Shown: one piece after another, positions 63,326 to 64,000 of the stretch
Position numbering within the stretch: position 1 is the stretch's first letter
How the letters are laid out: each line of letters opens with the position of its first letter
Assembly: GCA_025786725.1 (NCBI GenBank)
Contig: JAHLTZ010000024.1
Location: 62,001 to 126,000 of the forward strand
Direction of reading: 5' to 3'
From: Syncephalis fuscata
Lineage: Eukaryota; Zoopagomycota; Zoopagomycetes; Zoopagales; Piptocephalidaceae
Length of the DNA stretch: 64,000 nt
Notes under the pieces: model-generated
Seen by the model: the letters and a program-made list of their open reading frames with translations, nothing else
Databases searched by the model: none
What the model was told of the DNA's origin: nothing
Position numbers and translations under genes: made by a program

Positions 63326-64000
63326 TTATTGAGAAAGTAAGCATTTGGACATGTATGGGCCATCCAATTCATAGCCTAATTTACGGTAATAATGACGTGT
63401 ACCCACACCTAATAGTTAATGTAATTAGTACTACTTTTCATCATTATATTACTATTGCTATCTAATAATTACCGCTAATAATGGCTAGTTTGACACTGCC
63501 ATGTTCTTCACGAGCAATTCGCTCTGCTTCTTCCATAAGTAAAGTACCAAATCCTTGATGTTGGAACTTTGATGGATCGCGGCTATGCACAGGCACTACA
63601 CTGCCGTAGACATGCAATTCTCGCACAATTGAGCACTGTTCACGTTCAGCTGCCGATGTTCGTGTTGCAGCTGATTTACCATGATCAAGAGTCGCCCCCG
63701 CAATACGATGGGTCAATAACTCGGGACGGAAGGTTTCCGGTGAACATTTACGTAATCTTAATAAGCCGATAAGAATATCTTGTTCTGGGTCTTCATAGGA
63801 CAAGAATGTTTCCCATCCACCGTTGGCTGTATAATCTCGTCTAATCAGCTCAACCTATACGATTGATTAATAAATAGCGTATTCTTTTACTACTAATCAC
63901 TTGCCTTTTCTGGTTGAACCTTACTATGAATATCGACAATGCCTACTTCACGGGTACGTACATCACGGCATTCAGTGCCCAAGTCTTTCATCCTCTGTAG
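63326..64000 (-). CDS. ELP3: Elongator complex catalytic subunit Elp3, C-terminal part
   Basis: Radical-SAM/acetyltransferase subunit of Elongator, which adds the carboxymethyl group on tRNA wobble uridines. Only the C-terminal part is in the window; the radical SAM domain lies to the right. Visible: [100 protein letters not shown] (GNAT acetyl-CoA loop), then across an intron [19 protein letters not shown] and a short end before TAA at 63326. An insert ([15 protein letters not shown]) lies in the acetyltransferase domain. Frame intact in the part seen. Confidence 0.95.

Overview
This window is nuclear DNA from a eukaryote, almost certainly a fungus. Nearly every gene is broken by many short introns (mostly 45-110 bp) with GTAAGT-type donors and TAG acceptors, intergenic DNA is AT-rich, and the genes are single-copy housekeeping genes packed on both strands. 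The gene set (HAL/SAT4-type kinase, Spo12-like protein, Rpa49, a Set2 with AWS-SET-PostSET-WW-SRI domains, Atg12, V-ATPase subunit c) points to fungi. TRAP1 (mitochondrial Hsp90) and snurportin-1 are not found in the model yeasts, so their presence suggests a lineage outside the yeasts, plausibly an early-diverging fungus. This placement is an inference. I see no prokaryotic signal, transposon, virus, CRISPR array or RNA gene.

Layout. (1) 1-15 kb: a HAL/SAT4-type kinase running off the left edge, the AP-1 mu adaptin, and two Ser/Thr-rich single-pass membrane proteins, all on the minus strand and separated by long gene-free leaders. (2) 15.6-24 kb is compact with alternating strands: PRP31 (-), arsenite methyltransferase (+), DNAJC8-like (-), LSM4 (+), ATG12 (-), proteasome RPT3 (+). 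(3) 24.9-34.6 kb: an F-box-like/zinc-ribbon protein (+), a Spo12-like protein with a doubled module (-), a mitochondrial 2-oxodicarboxylate carrier (-), then ALKBH8-like (+), YVH1/DUSP12 (+) and V-ATPase subunit c (+). (4) 34.9-44.5 kb: TRAP1 (-), a broken small secreted-protein candidate, an orphan Lys-rich gene (-), a small unidentified coiled-coil gene (-), RPA49 (+). (5) 45.4-54 kb: a Gln-rich GATA-like/PHD regulator (-) behind about 5-6 kb of almost gene-free DNA. (6) 54-64 kb: snurportin-1 (-), ARP4 (+), SET2 (-), a doubtful small ORF (+), CMC4 (+), and the 3' end of ELP3 (-) running off the right edge.

The genes do not form one pathway. Several serve RNA processing (PRP31, DNAJC8, LSM4, snurportin), tRNA wobble modification (ELP3, ALKBH8), chromatin and transcription (SET2, ARP4, RPA49, the GATA/PHD protein), mitochondria (TRAP1, the carrier, CMC4) and the endomembrane system (AP-1 mu, V-ATPase c, ATG12). 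Many neighbours are divergent pairs sharing a promoter gap of about 125-270 bp.

An important caution: at least a dozen genes, including ones that should be essential (RPT3, PRP31, ARP4), carry single-base frameshifts at otherwise perfectly conserved places, often beside short homopolymers. The simplest reading is uncorrected indel error in the assembly, not decay. CDS spans below bridge these shifts. I found no convincing undescribed multi-gene system; the most novel items are the doubled Spo12-like protein, the orphan and membrane-protein genes, and the long strand-asymmetric leaders.
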